NCBI GenBank assembly: GCA_964017195.1
Contig: OZ024889.1
Location: 53,290,711 to 53,354,710 of the forward strand
Reading direction: 5' to 3'
Origin: Siderastrea radians
Taxonomy: Eukaryota; Cnidaria; Anthozoa; Scleractinia; Rhizangiidae
Length of the DNA stretch: 64,000 bases
Shown here: positions 1 to 10,445 of the stretch, one piece after another
Numbering within the stretch: the first letter of the stretch is position 1
Layout: each line of letters begins with the position of its first letter
Made by a program: the position numbers and the translations under genes
Notes under the pieces: generated by a model
What the model was told of the DNA's origin: nothing
Seen by the model: the letters and a program-made list of their open reading frames with translations, nothing else
The model's database searches: none

Positions 1-1620
1 CTCAATGAGGGCATTTGTCCACGAAAACACTGCTGTGTAAACTACCTTTTTGTGTCCTTTGTTTTGGAAAAAAAACTATTTACCAGGCTAGCGTAAGTCG
101 GCAGCCTGCTTGAGTTCGAAAAGAATTTTCATATGAATTAAAGTGAAACAAACCACGTTTTTCGCTAAAAATTGCGTATTAACAATACGGCTGCCATTGC
201 AACGGAGTAACCTGCGCAGACTATGTTAACTTGACACTTCTATGTTTGAACTTACCAAAAAGTATTAAACAAAATTGGAAAATTGTTATGGTTTTGGGCC
301 TGCTGTCACCTTATTTGATAAATTGAAAATTTACTGATCAAAGAATGCTTGTACTCAAACGGCAACCGGTTTCCGAATAAGTCGAAAAATAAGAGTTGAA
401 AATCGATTTTTTGACTTCCGTTAATTTCCGATAATATCCAAAAAACGAAAGTCGAACCTCGACAATCTATTTTATTTTCCTTTACTTGAGTGTACAAATT
501 TAAACTTTTATGTTTGCTATTCCTCGACTAAAGGGTCCCAAACTGTATTTCCGGTTTTCCAGCGCCGGAAGTATTTCCAAAACGCAAATGAAACTGTGAC
601 TCTTCTGACTCTTTCCTATTAAAAAAGGTGTTTTCGTGGAAATCTAGAAGCACTAATCATAATACAAGTAACTTCCCGCGCATTACTTTAAGTACACTGT
701 GCAGTGAAGTGCTCGCTTGCACGCTTCACTGCTCGTGCTGTTCGATCTCTTTGATGGAACGGCCGTCTTTCTTAAGCTATTTAATAGTGGCAATTGCAGA
801 ATAGGATTGTTTGATTTTTCAAGCTCAAACTATTCAACATTGTTTGGGTATTTGTCAGTTCATGCTGATTTGTTATTAACCTGCGTATAATACATACTAT
901 CAATGTTTAAAGTGTGGATGTTAGAAAAAACAGGGGTAGAATGAGCGCGCTTTGTTTTCGCTCATTCCTCGGAGCAACATTCATGCCTATATTAAAAGCT
1001 TACTAGATTTGGCTGCCTAAGCCGACCGAAAGTGAGGCCTTACTGGCTTTTACTTAGTCCTGCGTTTTCCCGCAACCTTTCTGTTCAAGATTTGTAGTAT
1101 CCCTAGCGTCTTTAGGATTAAAAGGGAACTTTTTATGATAGTGCTTTAAAAAAATCTGTCACAAGGTCAAGATTAGACATCTTAGTGAAAATGGCGCGTC
1201 TCTCTTATTGGCCCGCAGTCCTTGCTGCTTGATAATTTCAAGCGTCCGGTGCTGGAAAACCGGAAGGACAATTAGCAACCTTAAGGTCGAAAAATGGTTA
1301 TAAAAAATGGACGTAGACATTTATTTTTCGAGTAGGTCGGAACAGGCAAAAGTAAAAAAAAAGATAACTTTCGAATTTCGTTTAAGGAAGGGGGCTTCAG
1401 CGAGCGAGAAGTCAGGAGGTACCTTTTGAAAAAAATTCATTCGTACTGGCATCTCAAATGAAGAGCTAGAAGGACAGGTTCGAACCACTTTTGAGCAGGT
1501 TACCTTAATCTCACTTGAATTCAATCTTAACATGTGTTCAAATTTTTCAAAATCTTCTACTTTCATACATAAAATGAAATAAAATAAAATAAATTGACTT
1601 AGTTTAACAAGGGCGACACT
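1..1620. other. No recognisable gene
   Basis: AT-rich non-coding sequence. Open frames here are short, have no family-like composition and no convincing splice borders. Nothing could be assigned. Confidence 0.5.
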
Positions 1621-1624
1621 AGAC

Positions 1625-1853
1625 ACCCGTCAACTGATAAACCTTTGGCCCTCGGATTGCACATGGAATTGGAATTTGCAAATGTTGAATTTTGAGCAGG
1701 GAGGAAAAACCGGAGGACCCGGGACGAGAACTTACAACAAACTCAACCCACATAAGATGCCGGGACCAGGAATCACACTCAGGCCACGTTGGTGGAAGGC
1801 TAGTGCTCACACCTTTGCGCCAACCCTGGCTTTCCAGGAGACAGTAAAACACT
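1625..1853 (-). mobile_element. tRNA-derived SINE, minus strand
   Basis: Read on the minus strand, the segment starts with a degraded tRNA-like head: an A-box-like stretch near 1800-1830 and a B-box-like GTGTGATTCC near 1770. It continues with GGGTTGAGTTTGTTG, then a TCCTCCGGTTTTTCCTCCC block and a tail with AATTCCAATTCCATG. This order of tRNA head, central conserved block and tail is that of widespread metazoan SINEs with a shared central domain (possibly the Nin or Inv type; that subtype is from memory). The longer open frame covering it (1619-2116) is a by-product. Confidence 0.6.
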
Positions 1854-2075
1854 CTTAACGTAAACTTCCTATAATAAGCCCTGGGCTTAAATTTGTCTAA
1901 AAGGGGTTTTTTGGTTGACATATTTTCGTTTCGTGGAAGGGCGGGGTGGGGAGAGCTTATTATTGGAGGAAGGTTTAATTTGGGCTTCGAAAATGGTTTG
2001 GCTTCTTTTTGGAAGGGATTTTGCGCCTGAAATGAGGGATTTTGCGTCTTAAAACGCTGCGCCATAACCAATATG

Positions 2076-2898
2076 CAGGCCCGTAGCAAGGCTGAAATAA
2101 CAGGGGGGGCTAGCAAATTGGCCTAGTCAAAGTCCTCCCCCCCCCGCCAGTCAAAATACAGGCGTGAACAAATAGGTGATAAGGCATAAAAATTCCACGT
2201 CAGATAGAAATTAACACTGTTCACAATGCCACAGTTCGATTTCGTCAAAGAGGACACCTTTATGGGGACGTCGTTCGTCGAAAATTCGACCAAAAGGCTG
2301 CTTCCTATTCGGCTTCCAGGTTTGAAGCACCACTTTTAAAAAAGTATTCTTGAAGTTACAGGGTTTGTTAAAATTCAAACATTTCGACAGCTAAGATCAG
2401 AATTTCGGACCTGTTTTACCTAACGCTCGTAAACGTTTACGTAGTGTTTGTCACTCGATTGGTGAGATAAATATAATTTTGTTCCTTAGACTTGTGTCAC
2501 AACAGCGGGGTTAAAGCTTGCAGCAAATACACAGCAGTTGCTTAGCTATTAAAAGTATTAAGGTCCTCCACAGTGTTAAGGTATACTGCCAGGGTAAGGG
2601 TGATATGGGTGAAGAAACTCATTGGTAAGGAACCTGGACGACTGAAATGTGCGGTGGGCTAGTAGATTTTTGAAAGCCACTTACCTGATGGCTAGTGACT
2701 CAAGTCAACAGATGTCGAACCCTATTAAAGGTTCTGAAATTATGAAGGGCAATTTGAGCATCAGAATTCAAGACTGATTGCTGCACATTAATTTTTTTAA
2801 TTACATATTTTTGGTGACATTAATTGTAATGTTTCTTAACTTCCAAAAATTCGGGGGGGGGCATGATCCCCCCTGCCCCTCCCCCTGCTACGGGCCTG
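2076..2898. mobile_element. Non-autonomous DNA transposon, CAGGCCCGTAGC ends
   Basis: The left end reads CAGGCCCGTAGCAAGG and the right end is its inverse (CTGCTACGGGCCTG). Both ends run into G/C-rich stretches of seven to nine identical bases. ATATG is present at 2071-2075 and again at 2899-2903, which fits a 5-bp target-site duplication. CA...TG termini are hAT-like, but the 5-bp duplication is shorter than the usual 8. There is no transposase inside, so the element is non-autonomous. Confidence 0.6.
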
Positions 2899-3180
2899 AT
2901 ATGGGCATAAGGTGGAGGAACTGAACTTTCTCCTTGCATACGGTGAAATTTGAATTAACCAATCAGCATTCAGTAGGCGGGAAAAACTGTGGTGACCTGA
3001 CGCCCACCACGCAGATTTTCTGCTCTTCGCTTCGATTTCTGTGTGATCAGCAAAGTTTATACTGTGAAAATGCGGTTTTGTTTCAGCGTTTTCTTAAAAT
3101 TAACTGCTTGCCTTACTTCAATTTATTAAAAGTCACAACTGTTTGCAATTATATGGACTGGATCAACAACCAGAATCGAT

Positions 3181-3408
3181 TCAAAACTTTTTTCTGCGGC
3201 GGGAGACTTCGCTAACTGGACTTGAATGCGAAAGAGGTTGTAAAAGGTTTCCTCTTTTTTTCCTACTGAATATCATTTTTCCCAAGACCAACTTCACATC
3301 CCTTTCACTCTCCTTGGCCTCGTTTAACACATGGATGTCTGCGTGTTCAATCCGTCTTCTGTCCTTGTAAAGATCTTCGGTCACTTCATACTTGATTTCA
3401 TCGTGCAC
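3181..3408 (-). CDS. Possible exon, charged alpha-helical segment
   Basis: On the minus strand a 75-codon open stretch encodes a very charged sequence rich in Glu, Arg and Lys, containing EVTEDLYKDRRRIEHADIHV. Its composition is unlike the surrounding non-coding DNA and would suit a helical or coiled segment. No family was recognised and the exon borders are not clear. It lies just downstream, on the minus strand, of the possible signal-peptide exon at 3770-3798. It may equally be chance. Confidence 0.15.
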   Translation of the reverse strand: MHDEIKYEVTEDLYKDRRRIEHADIHVLNEAKESERDVKLVLGKMIFSRKKRGNLLQPLSHSSPVSEVSRRRKKF

Positions 3409-3769
3409 TTCATGTCTGGTTTTAATTCACACCAGCTTCCAGTTGTGCCTGCAGCTGTGATTGCCTGCTGTGAAAATTGTCGTTGCATCTCAACAAGATT
3501 GGTCTTATCGGTTAGGGAAATGTGTTCTGTTCATCAGATCAGAGATACATCATGAATGTTTGACAAATTTGATCCACGGTCGTTGTATGGTTGCGCTACA
3601 CAGCTGATGCTTGAAATTGGAAGTGGGCAATTTTGTACAATTTTCCACATACCCGGAGACGAACGAAAAGGCCTTTTTGGAAATTGGAGCTTCCTTATGT
3701 CATCGTAACAGCAAGCTCGTAGTCAAAAGCTGCAGAAAATTACTTTTCTTCTGAATATTCAAAACTCAC

Positions 3770-3798
3770 CTGAAATTCAGGACAAGCAAAAACAACAT
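3770..3798 (-). CDS. Possible first coding exon with signal-peptide start
   Basis: On the minus strand an ATG at 3798 opens a very hydrophobic start, MLFLLVLNF, and after 29 bases meets a consensus donor CAG|GTGAGT (GT at 3769-3768). A short hydrophobic N-terminus cut by an intron is typical of the first coding exon of a secreted or membrane protein. The sequence around and upstream of this ATG (to about 4020) has a diverged second copy at about 16058-16270. That suggests the promoter and first exon of two tandem paralogues. The rest of this gene would lie toward position 1, where no exon was securely identified. The short length keeps confidence low. Confidence 0.3.
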
Positions 3799-4020
3799 GC
3801 GGACCGCCGAGGAAAAGACTGTCTCGCTTGCTTTATTTACCACGAAAAGTAAAAATATTTATAACCTAGCCCGTCTTTCTAAGTGGATAATTAACTCGAC
3901 TAACTTGGATTGGAACGGTAATGCAGGAACAAAGTTTATTTAGTCAAATATTGATATGTCTTTTATTCTCGCTTCAATTTCCACGCCAGATAAGTTATCC
4001 TTTAAAAGTTTCAATCATTC
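3779..4020. repeat. Diverged direct duplicate of 16058-16270 (copy 1)
   Basis: It shares AACAACATGCGGACCGC, CTTGCTTTATTT, TCTTTCTAAGTG, TCAAATATTGATATGTCTT-like and TTTCCACGCCAGA-like blocks in the same order and orientation with 16058-16270. The copies are about three-quarters identical by eye, with small gaps. Both include the ATG of a hydrophobic minus-strand start, so this looks like a duplicated 5' gene region rather than a random dispersed repeat. Confidence 0.6.
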
Positions 4021-4099
4021 GAGAGGAAATGTGTAAATTCTCACGAAACTTCAAGAAGATTTAAATTGGTATAATTAAAAGTAACAAATTTAGAACTAC

Positions 4100-5730
4100 T
4101 CTAGGATTCAGGCAGGGGGAGTTTATTCAAAATGGAGAAGTGAAAGTAATTTTAAAAGAGCAAACTGCTGATCAAAGGGGTCCTGCATCAGTCCGTTATG
4201 ATACGGCTGTTTAGTATAAGCTTATTTCTTGGGTGGTAGTTGCATTAAGCTATGTGAAAGGGGCCTTCGAAACTTGGGCGGCTTAAATCAGAAAATGGGA
4301 GCGTGTGATAATTTTTTTCTTTCTTAACAAGCACCCGCAACGCCATTCAACTTGTAACGATGCTAATGTCACTGCAAATTCTGTTTTCCAGATCATGTAA
4401 AACCGCAGAAAGTCTTACTGGAATTAGCCGTTTTGTAGCTGTCCTGAATTTTGATCCCAGTGGGGCTCGCTGGAAGTAGAGCAGCTCGAGTCAACTCTTC
4501 TGATACAAGAAATAAATTCCGATGTAATATGATGGTTTTAGACGGTTTCAGTCATCGTCTTGTCGCTCTTCACACCCTTTAAACAATGGAAACTTTTAAT
4601 CCAACACAAGCCACACAAAACAAACGTTAGCGGCTTCGGTCTTCGTACTAATTTTACCTCTGTTGCAAGCGCACAAAACCCCTTAATGCAAAAGTATATG
4701 CAACAGGAAAAGAACTTTTTTTTCAGCAAAGTCAACTCCATCTACGCTTCAGTCGCTATAAACTCTTGCTTGTGCTTACAAATCGCAAAATACTGGAGTT
4801 TCCTCTGTTTTCAGTCGTAGCATTCTGAAACATAACCGGAAACGAAAACCCAGTGCATAGACCTTTTTCACGCGACTACTATTTAGCATAAAAATAAAAC
4901 ATTTTTCCCGTCTAGCCTCGCAGTGAAAAACTTGAGAACGAGTTTAGACTTGGAAACACAAAGCATTTTATTCTCCGGGGACTCGACATGGCGCCTTGTG
5001 ACAAACGTGGAAGGTCTATTTCGCAGAACACGAGAACACTGAGAGGACACCACGGTTTTGACCGCCGCTCGTACCGCGAGCGCAGTTGCCATATGCAAGG
5101 CTGTTGTACGTACAGCAGCCACATTACTATTTACGTAGGAAGAATAATACTGTAGTTTGTGGGGGGGTCTGTAGTCAAAGGATATTATTCCGTAATCCAC
5201 ATTATCGACAGATCGACTAAATGGAGAAAGACTTTTTCTTAAAGCTTGGCACTCCGTCCGGGATGCTAACTCAATCAATCGGAGAACACGCATCGTTCTC
5301 AAAAGTATATAAAAACATTAAGAATTTCTAGAGACGAGAAAGATTTTACAAGTTGACATAAACTTAGGTTAACTCATAGCGAATCTCAAGAAGATATCCA
5401 GTTCCCTAAACGCAAAGTGCAGGAGGTAGCTCCTTAAATGTACGTAAAATCCACGCATGAGTAGACTACGAGCAGTCTCTCTTTCTGCTCAGGGATAGTC
5501 GAGGAGAAAACTCACGAGAGAGCGCAAAAATGGGCTGTCGCGTGAAAACGTGATGCATGTGTGATGAGCCGCTAGTTTAGTGCACTGGGGGCTTATCACG
5601 TACGCGTCATCGAACATGAAGCTATTTTCTTCGGCCAAAAAACGGTAAGGGACGCATTGAAAACCGCCCAGGCTTTAACCCCTTTGGTAGGTTTGCCACG
5701 TGGCTGAGGTGCGTCTTGGGAACAGGAATA
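4100..5730. other. No recognisable gene
   Basis: The longest minus-strand frame (4883-5302, 139 codons) has an unremarkable composition and no recognisable domain. Around 5463-5480 there is GACTACGAGCAGTCTC, a self-complementary-like motif that recurs in diverged form near 53600, probably a small repeat terminus. Nothing else could be assigned. Confidence 0.4.
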
Positions 5731-5735
5731 CATAC

Positions 5736-5798
5736 CCAGCAGGTGTCTGAAGAGCGGATGACAATCAGTGTTTAGCTTTTCAACCATGATCGGTTCCT
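5736..5798 (-). CDS. Possible 63-nt exon, cysteine-containing fragment
   Basis: On the minus strand an acceptor-like ATACAG is followed by 63 open bases ending at a donor-like CTGG|GTATGT. The translation contains VEKLNTDCHPLFRHLL. The spacing of Cys, hydrophobic residues and the aromatic vaguely recalls the middle of Frizzled-type cysteine-rich domains, but this is weak. The exon would follow the discoidin exon at 6269-6591 in the same orientation and keep the frame. Treat as a suggestion only. Confidence 0.15.
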
Positions 5799-6268
5799 CT
5801 GTATGTTTTTGATGAAAAAGAAAGCTAAGGGATTGTAGAGTAATGCTATATGATTAAGCTTTATTACCTTTACAGCCGTAGAGCTCCACCCTCATTGATA
5901 TGTGACCATGCCAAGCTGTCGGTCGAAAACGGATGTAACTTGCCCTGATTGTCTGTGCTAGGTCATGATAAACCACAGTGTTTTGGTCTGTGTTGCCAGC
6001 AAACTCCTAAATTTACCGCGTAAGAAGTTTGAGAAAAGCCATTAACAACAATCCACGTTCGATCAACCGAAATTGTGACTTAAAAGTTACGCGAAGATCG
6101 ATTCTGCTTACATTCTTGCAGTTGGCATTCTGGTACAACATTGTTTGCACTGAAAATTGTTGGAAATAGTTTAACGTGTACTTTCAACGATGGTTTTTGT
6201 AAGGCTATACCGTATTTTACTTTGAATATGGCAATGGCAATGGGAATGAATTGATAATGCAGTCTGAC

Positions 6269-6591
6269 CTTAATTACGCCATGCTCCATGTAGTACTGAA
6301 AGTTCACACCATCGTCACAGTATTGCAGCTTGTACATGGTCACCCACTGAATGAAACCATTTCGTCCTTGCGTTGCTACTCGTGTCACGTAAGTGTACTG
6401 ATAACCCAGATCAATCTGCAACCATTGTTTGATATTATTGGTGCGAGATGACCATGATCCTGTTATGCGTGAGTGTGCTTGAAAGTGTAGTCTTGCCTGT
6501 TTGGCGGCATGATTGGCATCCCGCTGTGAAGAAGCACTAATTTGTGCATCCGATATTGCACCGCTTTCCATGCCGAGAGCTTCTTGACATT
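6269..6591 (-). CDS. Discoidin / F5/8 type C domain exon
   Basis: This minus-strand exon starts after a clear TTTTCAG acceptor at 6592-6594 and covers most of one discoidin domain. It opens with ECQEALGMESGAISDAQISA, the family's typical Cys plus LGMESG-x-I start. It continues with SWSSRTNNIKQWLQIDLG (the conserved W-x-QIDLG core), then VTRVATQGR and YKLQYCDDGVNF. These domains bind carbohydrates, phospholipids or matrix and are extracellular. The donor is either at 6268-6267 (AAG|GTCAGA) or at 6277-6276 (GC|GTAATT); both leave the same phase. The domain's C-terminal strand and closing Cys must be in the next exon, which was not found with confidence. The same strand carries a fibronectin II exon 8.4 kb upstream, so one multidomain secreted or surface protein is plausible. 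The exon has no stop or frameshift. Confidence 0.85.
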
Positions 6592-7300
6592 CTGAAAATT
6601 GGCACAAACACAATTTTTATTGAAGACTTGCAAAAAATTTGTGTTTTCCCTACATCCGTTGCGAATGCATGAATTTACTTCGGCACTTTGTAAGAGGACC
6701 GCATACCCTTAGAGACGGCATCGCTGGTCATGTGAGATGACCAATTACGTAATGGTTAAACAACAAAGAATGTTTCGAAAAGGACTTGGTAGCAGGAAAC
6801 AAGTAAGTAATTTAAGAAAAAAACAACACTTTTTAGTTTAAAACAAGACATGTTTCTATCGAGGGAGTATCGAAAGATAGTTGCCCCACAGAAATTTGAG
6901 ATTCTTCGAACAAATATCAGACTGAGAAACGAAGCTTGAAGGGCATATATGCCAATTTTAACAACGTCATATTTCCAATAGGCAACTATCGGCCGATGTG
7001 TTCCGCATTGCTTTTATCCCGTTGTTTGCTTTAGCGCCTTCAAGATTTTATAGTGGAGTTGACCACGTTGCTGTAGTTATTTCCGCCTACTTATGTGTAG
7101 ATTCGTTGATGTTCGGGAGATCTCCTGTATATCCAAGGGAGAAACGTCGCCGTAACATCAGGCTAAGCAGTAGTATAGGATGTTAATAATTAAGCCCCTT
7201 TACTGTCTTCCTCTGTCCTCCCTATGTCGTTTTTTTAAGTACACTATTGATATGTAAATAACTTTGTGATGCCGAGGAAAGGTCGAGGTAAATCATTCAT

Positions 7301-7701
7301 ATGTAAATAACTATCTTCTGCGTCTTCTTAACACAATAGGCAAATTGAGGAAGAGGAGGAGGAGGAGTGAAATAAAATTGTGGAGTGCGTATAAGCGAGC
7401 ACTTTTTTGTATGAGAACAATAAGTCCGTTTAAAACTTTATTACAATATGTCGCTTCAGTTAAATTGCAAATGTTGTTAAGCCACGCCTGGCTTTTTATT
7501 CGAATTCGAGCGCAAAAAATATCTCGCAAAGTAAAGTGTAAGTTTTTGTAAGGTGATAGAGCAAAAGGGATAACTAAAGGCTATTAGATTCGTATCCAGT
7601 TCGCAGCAGGGTTGGTAGAGATTGGGCAAGTTTGGGCAAGCCTATTGTGTTTATTGTTCCAATTGTGTTAAAAAGACGCGGAAGATAGTTATTTACATAA
7701 T
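7301..7701. mobile_element. MITE with 40-bp terminal inverted repeats
   Basis: The left end ATGTAAATAACTATCTTC (from about 7301) continues through GCGTCTTCTTAACACAAT and is mirrored at 7660-7701, where GAAGATAGTTATTTACAT ends the element. The inverted repeats run about 40 bp with few mismatches. Total length is about 400 bp with no coding capacity. The small open frames on both strands (7311-7551) only reflect this element. The target duplication could not be fixed. Confidence 0.65.
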
Positions 7702-7729
7702 ATATATAAATATTCTGGCCTAACAGCGG

Positions 7730-8020
7730 AGCTCCTCAAGACCCCTGCTGTAAGGAATCCTGCACTGTTTTTTATAACATGATACGCAGACTCTAAATGA
7801 AGTCCTTGCTAACCTAGTGTTATGATTTTGGATAAAGTAATGAGCACGTTATCACTGGCATATCTTAATTTGTATCGCTATGAATTGGAATAAAATCATA
7901 TTGAACAACGTTTGAACTTGAAATAAAAAAGGTGGTGTCAGTGAAATTTCAGTTCAGTCTCAGGCAATAAGATGGCCAATTCAAGGCCAATTTTCCCATT
8001 CACAGCTCAAATAGAAGTGT
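7730..8020. repeat. Dispersed repeat, copy 1 (pairs with 15196-15507)
   Basis: It begins with GAGCTCCTCAAGACCCCTGC and ends near CTCAAATAGAAGTG, exactly as the segment at 15196-15507 does. The two are about 90% identical by eye and in the same orientation. One copy lies on each side of the satellite array. This is either an old dispersed element or part of a segmental duplication. Confidence 0.75.
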
Positions 8021-8029
8021 TTGCGTATC

Positions 8030-9980
8030 ATAGAAACTTTCTAGACCGAATGTGTCCGATTATTTGCATCCAGCGATGAGTATTCCTGCGGAAACACTGG
8101 ATAGAAGACTGGAATCGTCTGTAAACCAATGCAGAATCATCAGGCAATGAGGTTTTATCATCAGGCAATGTGATTTGACGGCAGGATGATTTTATTCGCA
8201 CGATTTTGAGAAATATATATATATTTTTTTCGTTTGCAATACCTTGGAGAAATTACTTTCCTCTAGGCCAAGCCAAGGACCTTTAAAAAAGCTAAATAAG
8301 TTTGGAAGAATTTATCAGTATAACTAAGTGTAACAGACCATCTACTCAGTTATTTGAGTGCAAACTAGCTTTATTGTATTGTATATTTACCTTTCAAATA
8401 GAGCAAGATTGGTTTCTTGTACTGATTTTATAGTTCTGAGGCAGTTTAACAGTCTTAAGTAGAGTTTAAAAGCAAAGTTACTGTTTCTCACACATGTTGT
8501 AAGTGAAGTAGACCTGACCAAATCAAGTTGAAGTGTTTAAACACAAATAAATTTAAAGCTATGATGGCTGTTAAATTATTACCTTTGACAATATGTAAGT
8601 TTTGTGGGGTGTGACTGCAAATGGGTCTTAAAAGCCCCTAAAAATAAATAGACCAAATTTTTCTCTATTGATTTTGATTCTACTTACATTGGGGTAACTC
8701 CTGATAGAAGAATTAGTTTTACCTAGTAAGGCAGTTAAAATATATAAAGGGGTGAACTTTGGCAAATTTTGGTAGAGGGTTTAACTTCAAAATTTGGCCA
8801 AAACTAGTGCCATACCCTAGACTGCCAGATCCCTCTATGCCAAATCCCTACATATAAACTGAAAGAGTATTTACCATACCATTAACGAGTTCAAAGGATT
8901 TTTAGTTTTGTTTTTATAAAATTCTAAACCTACCCCTTAAAAAACGAGAATTTCTGTGAATTGAAGGCCCCAGATGGGACCCCCCTGAAACTTTTCAACC
9001 AAAAGTTAGAAAACAAAACCAAATTGGCTTTTAGAATATCTCATCAAGGCCAACTTCTGCAGCAAGTTTCATCGAAATCGGTTGACCCATTTCCAACCTT
9101 TGGAACACTAGAGGTAAAGATCATTGTTATCCCTTGCACTTTAGTCTCCAATATTTATGTGTTGCATGTAATTCTGCATACATGTACATATTTTTTATTG
9201 AATTGAAAACTGATGAACCGGCAGTTACCATCTGCTACTAAAGAAATTGTGGGACAGACACTTTCTTTATATGGACACTCATAACAGACAGTAATTGCAA
9301 TTCTTCTGTCCCCACCAATCCAGTAGCTCACGCATATATATCAGCACGCTCTGTTAGTATGTACAACAGACTGGTCAAGGTGACAATGTTGCCATAAAAA
9401 TTTTAATGTCACTTGATGGGATTGAACAATATTCAGTCTGTTTGTCTGAACCTCAAGAGAAAATGTCAGTCAAAAGCAACAGTTTTTTTTTTCTTATTTT
9501 AAATATGAAAATAATTCACTTTAATTGTGTTCTACTGCTATGGATGGTTGATATAAGAGAAAACTTAAATTTTCACTTTGGTCAGAGAAAAGTGTCTGTT
9601 GTCCTCACCAGCAGGTGTCCATAGAGCATGGTGATATATGTGTCATGAGCTACTGGAATTAAAAGATACAATAAGTGTAATTAGTGTCCATAGCAGGTGT
9701 TCATAAGGTGTATTGTCATTTAAGAACCAGGGAAAGAGCTAAAACAGTCCAGTCCTGTATACGATTTTCACCAGGAATGGTACAAGTGTGCATGTTGTGA
9801 GAACATTTACACTAATTAAATATTGGATTCAGCTTTGAAATTATTAGTTTTGATTGAAGATGCACTTCAGCTTATTACAAAGGCTCAGTTTACAATATAA
9901 GATCTTATTGCTTATTGTTTGCAGACAAAGGCAAAAACTAGACTGTAATCCTTCCATAATGACAAGGTTTCCTTATTTAC
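8030..9980. other. No secure gene; repetitive remnant near 8960-9120
   Basis: An open plus-strand stretch (8961-9206) contains FRISHQGQLLQQ but no recognisable domain. Segments at 8760-8850 have complementary pieces (TTTTGGTAGAGGG, CCAAAACTAGTGCC, CCCTCTATGCCAAA), suggesting a decayed palindromic element. Nothing else could be assigned. Confidence 0.35.
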
Positions 9981-9982
9981 AG

Positions 9983-10098
9983 GTGTACTGGTGACTGAGC
10001 CACTCTGTGTCTCCAGGATTGGGCTTCATTGTTTACATTGTCCCAACACACAATCATGTAAGAACTTCAAAGAAACACTAGCCTTACCCTCCAGAATT
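9983..10098 (+). CDS. Possible exon with clustered Cys and His
   Basis: A good acceptor (CCTTATTTACAG) precedes 116 open bases and a good donor (AGAATT|GTAAGT) follows. The translation includes LCVSRIGLHCLHCPNTQSCK, four Cys and a His with zinc-ligand-like spacing. The phase joins that of the next open stretch at 10152. No family was recognised. Because the partner exon carries an in-frame stop, this could be a decayed gene or part of a transposon. Confidence 0.3.
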
Positions 10099-10151
10099 GT
10101 AAGTGTTGATTTTTTACAGCTTTTAAAACCTTTCTTACTTTTGTGCTGCAG

Positions 10152-10322
10152 AAAATGCCAGGAGGATTATTGCCTTGGATAAAGCAAAGAAGTGGAGTGC
10201 AAATTTAAAGGGAAAGATGGCAGCTTTACACGTCCTCAGACGAGACAGAAGAAGAAGGCGACAAGTTGGTCTTTGTCATCAAAGAAATTCCTTGGGAGAG
10301 CGAGGAGCTTAAGGAAATATAA
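10152..10322 (+). pseudogene. Possible last exon of an unidentified plus-strand gene, one stop
   Basis: It begins after the acceptor TTTTGTGCTGCAG in the phase left by the exon at 9983-10098. The frame reads KMPGGLLPWIKQRSGVQI, meets a stop at about 10206, and then stays open through an acidic tail containing SSDETEEEGDKLVFVIKEIP to a stop at 10320-10322. The acidic tail looks like real coding sequence, so the internal stop suggests decay (or that the start of the exon is misplaced). The satellite array begins 120 bp downstream. Confidence 0.3.
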
Positions 10323-10445
10323 ATTTAACAAAATTTAAAAACTATGCAGTCAAGACACTAACGAAAAAAGGACAGTGGAGAGAGTAATGGGGGGGGGGGG
10401 GGCCTTTTTCATGTCTTTGAAAGCTACCAATAGTATACAAGTTGT

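Noticed and set aside
4883..5302. 139-codon minus-strand frame
   Set aside because: No recognisable motif, and alternative overlapping frames are equally open.
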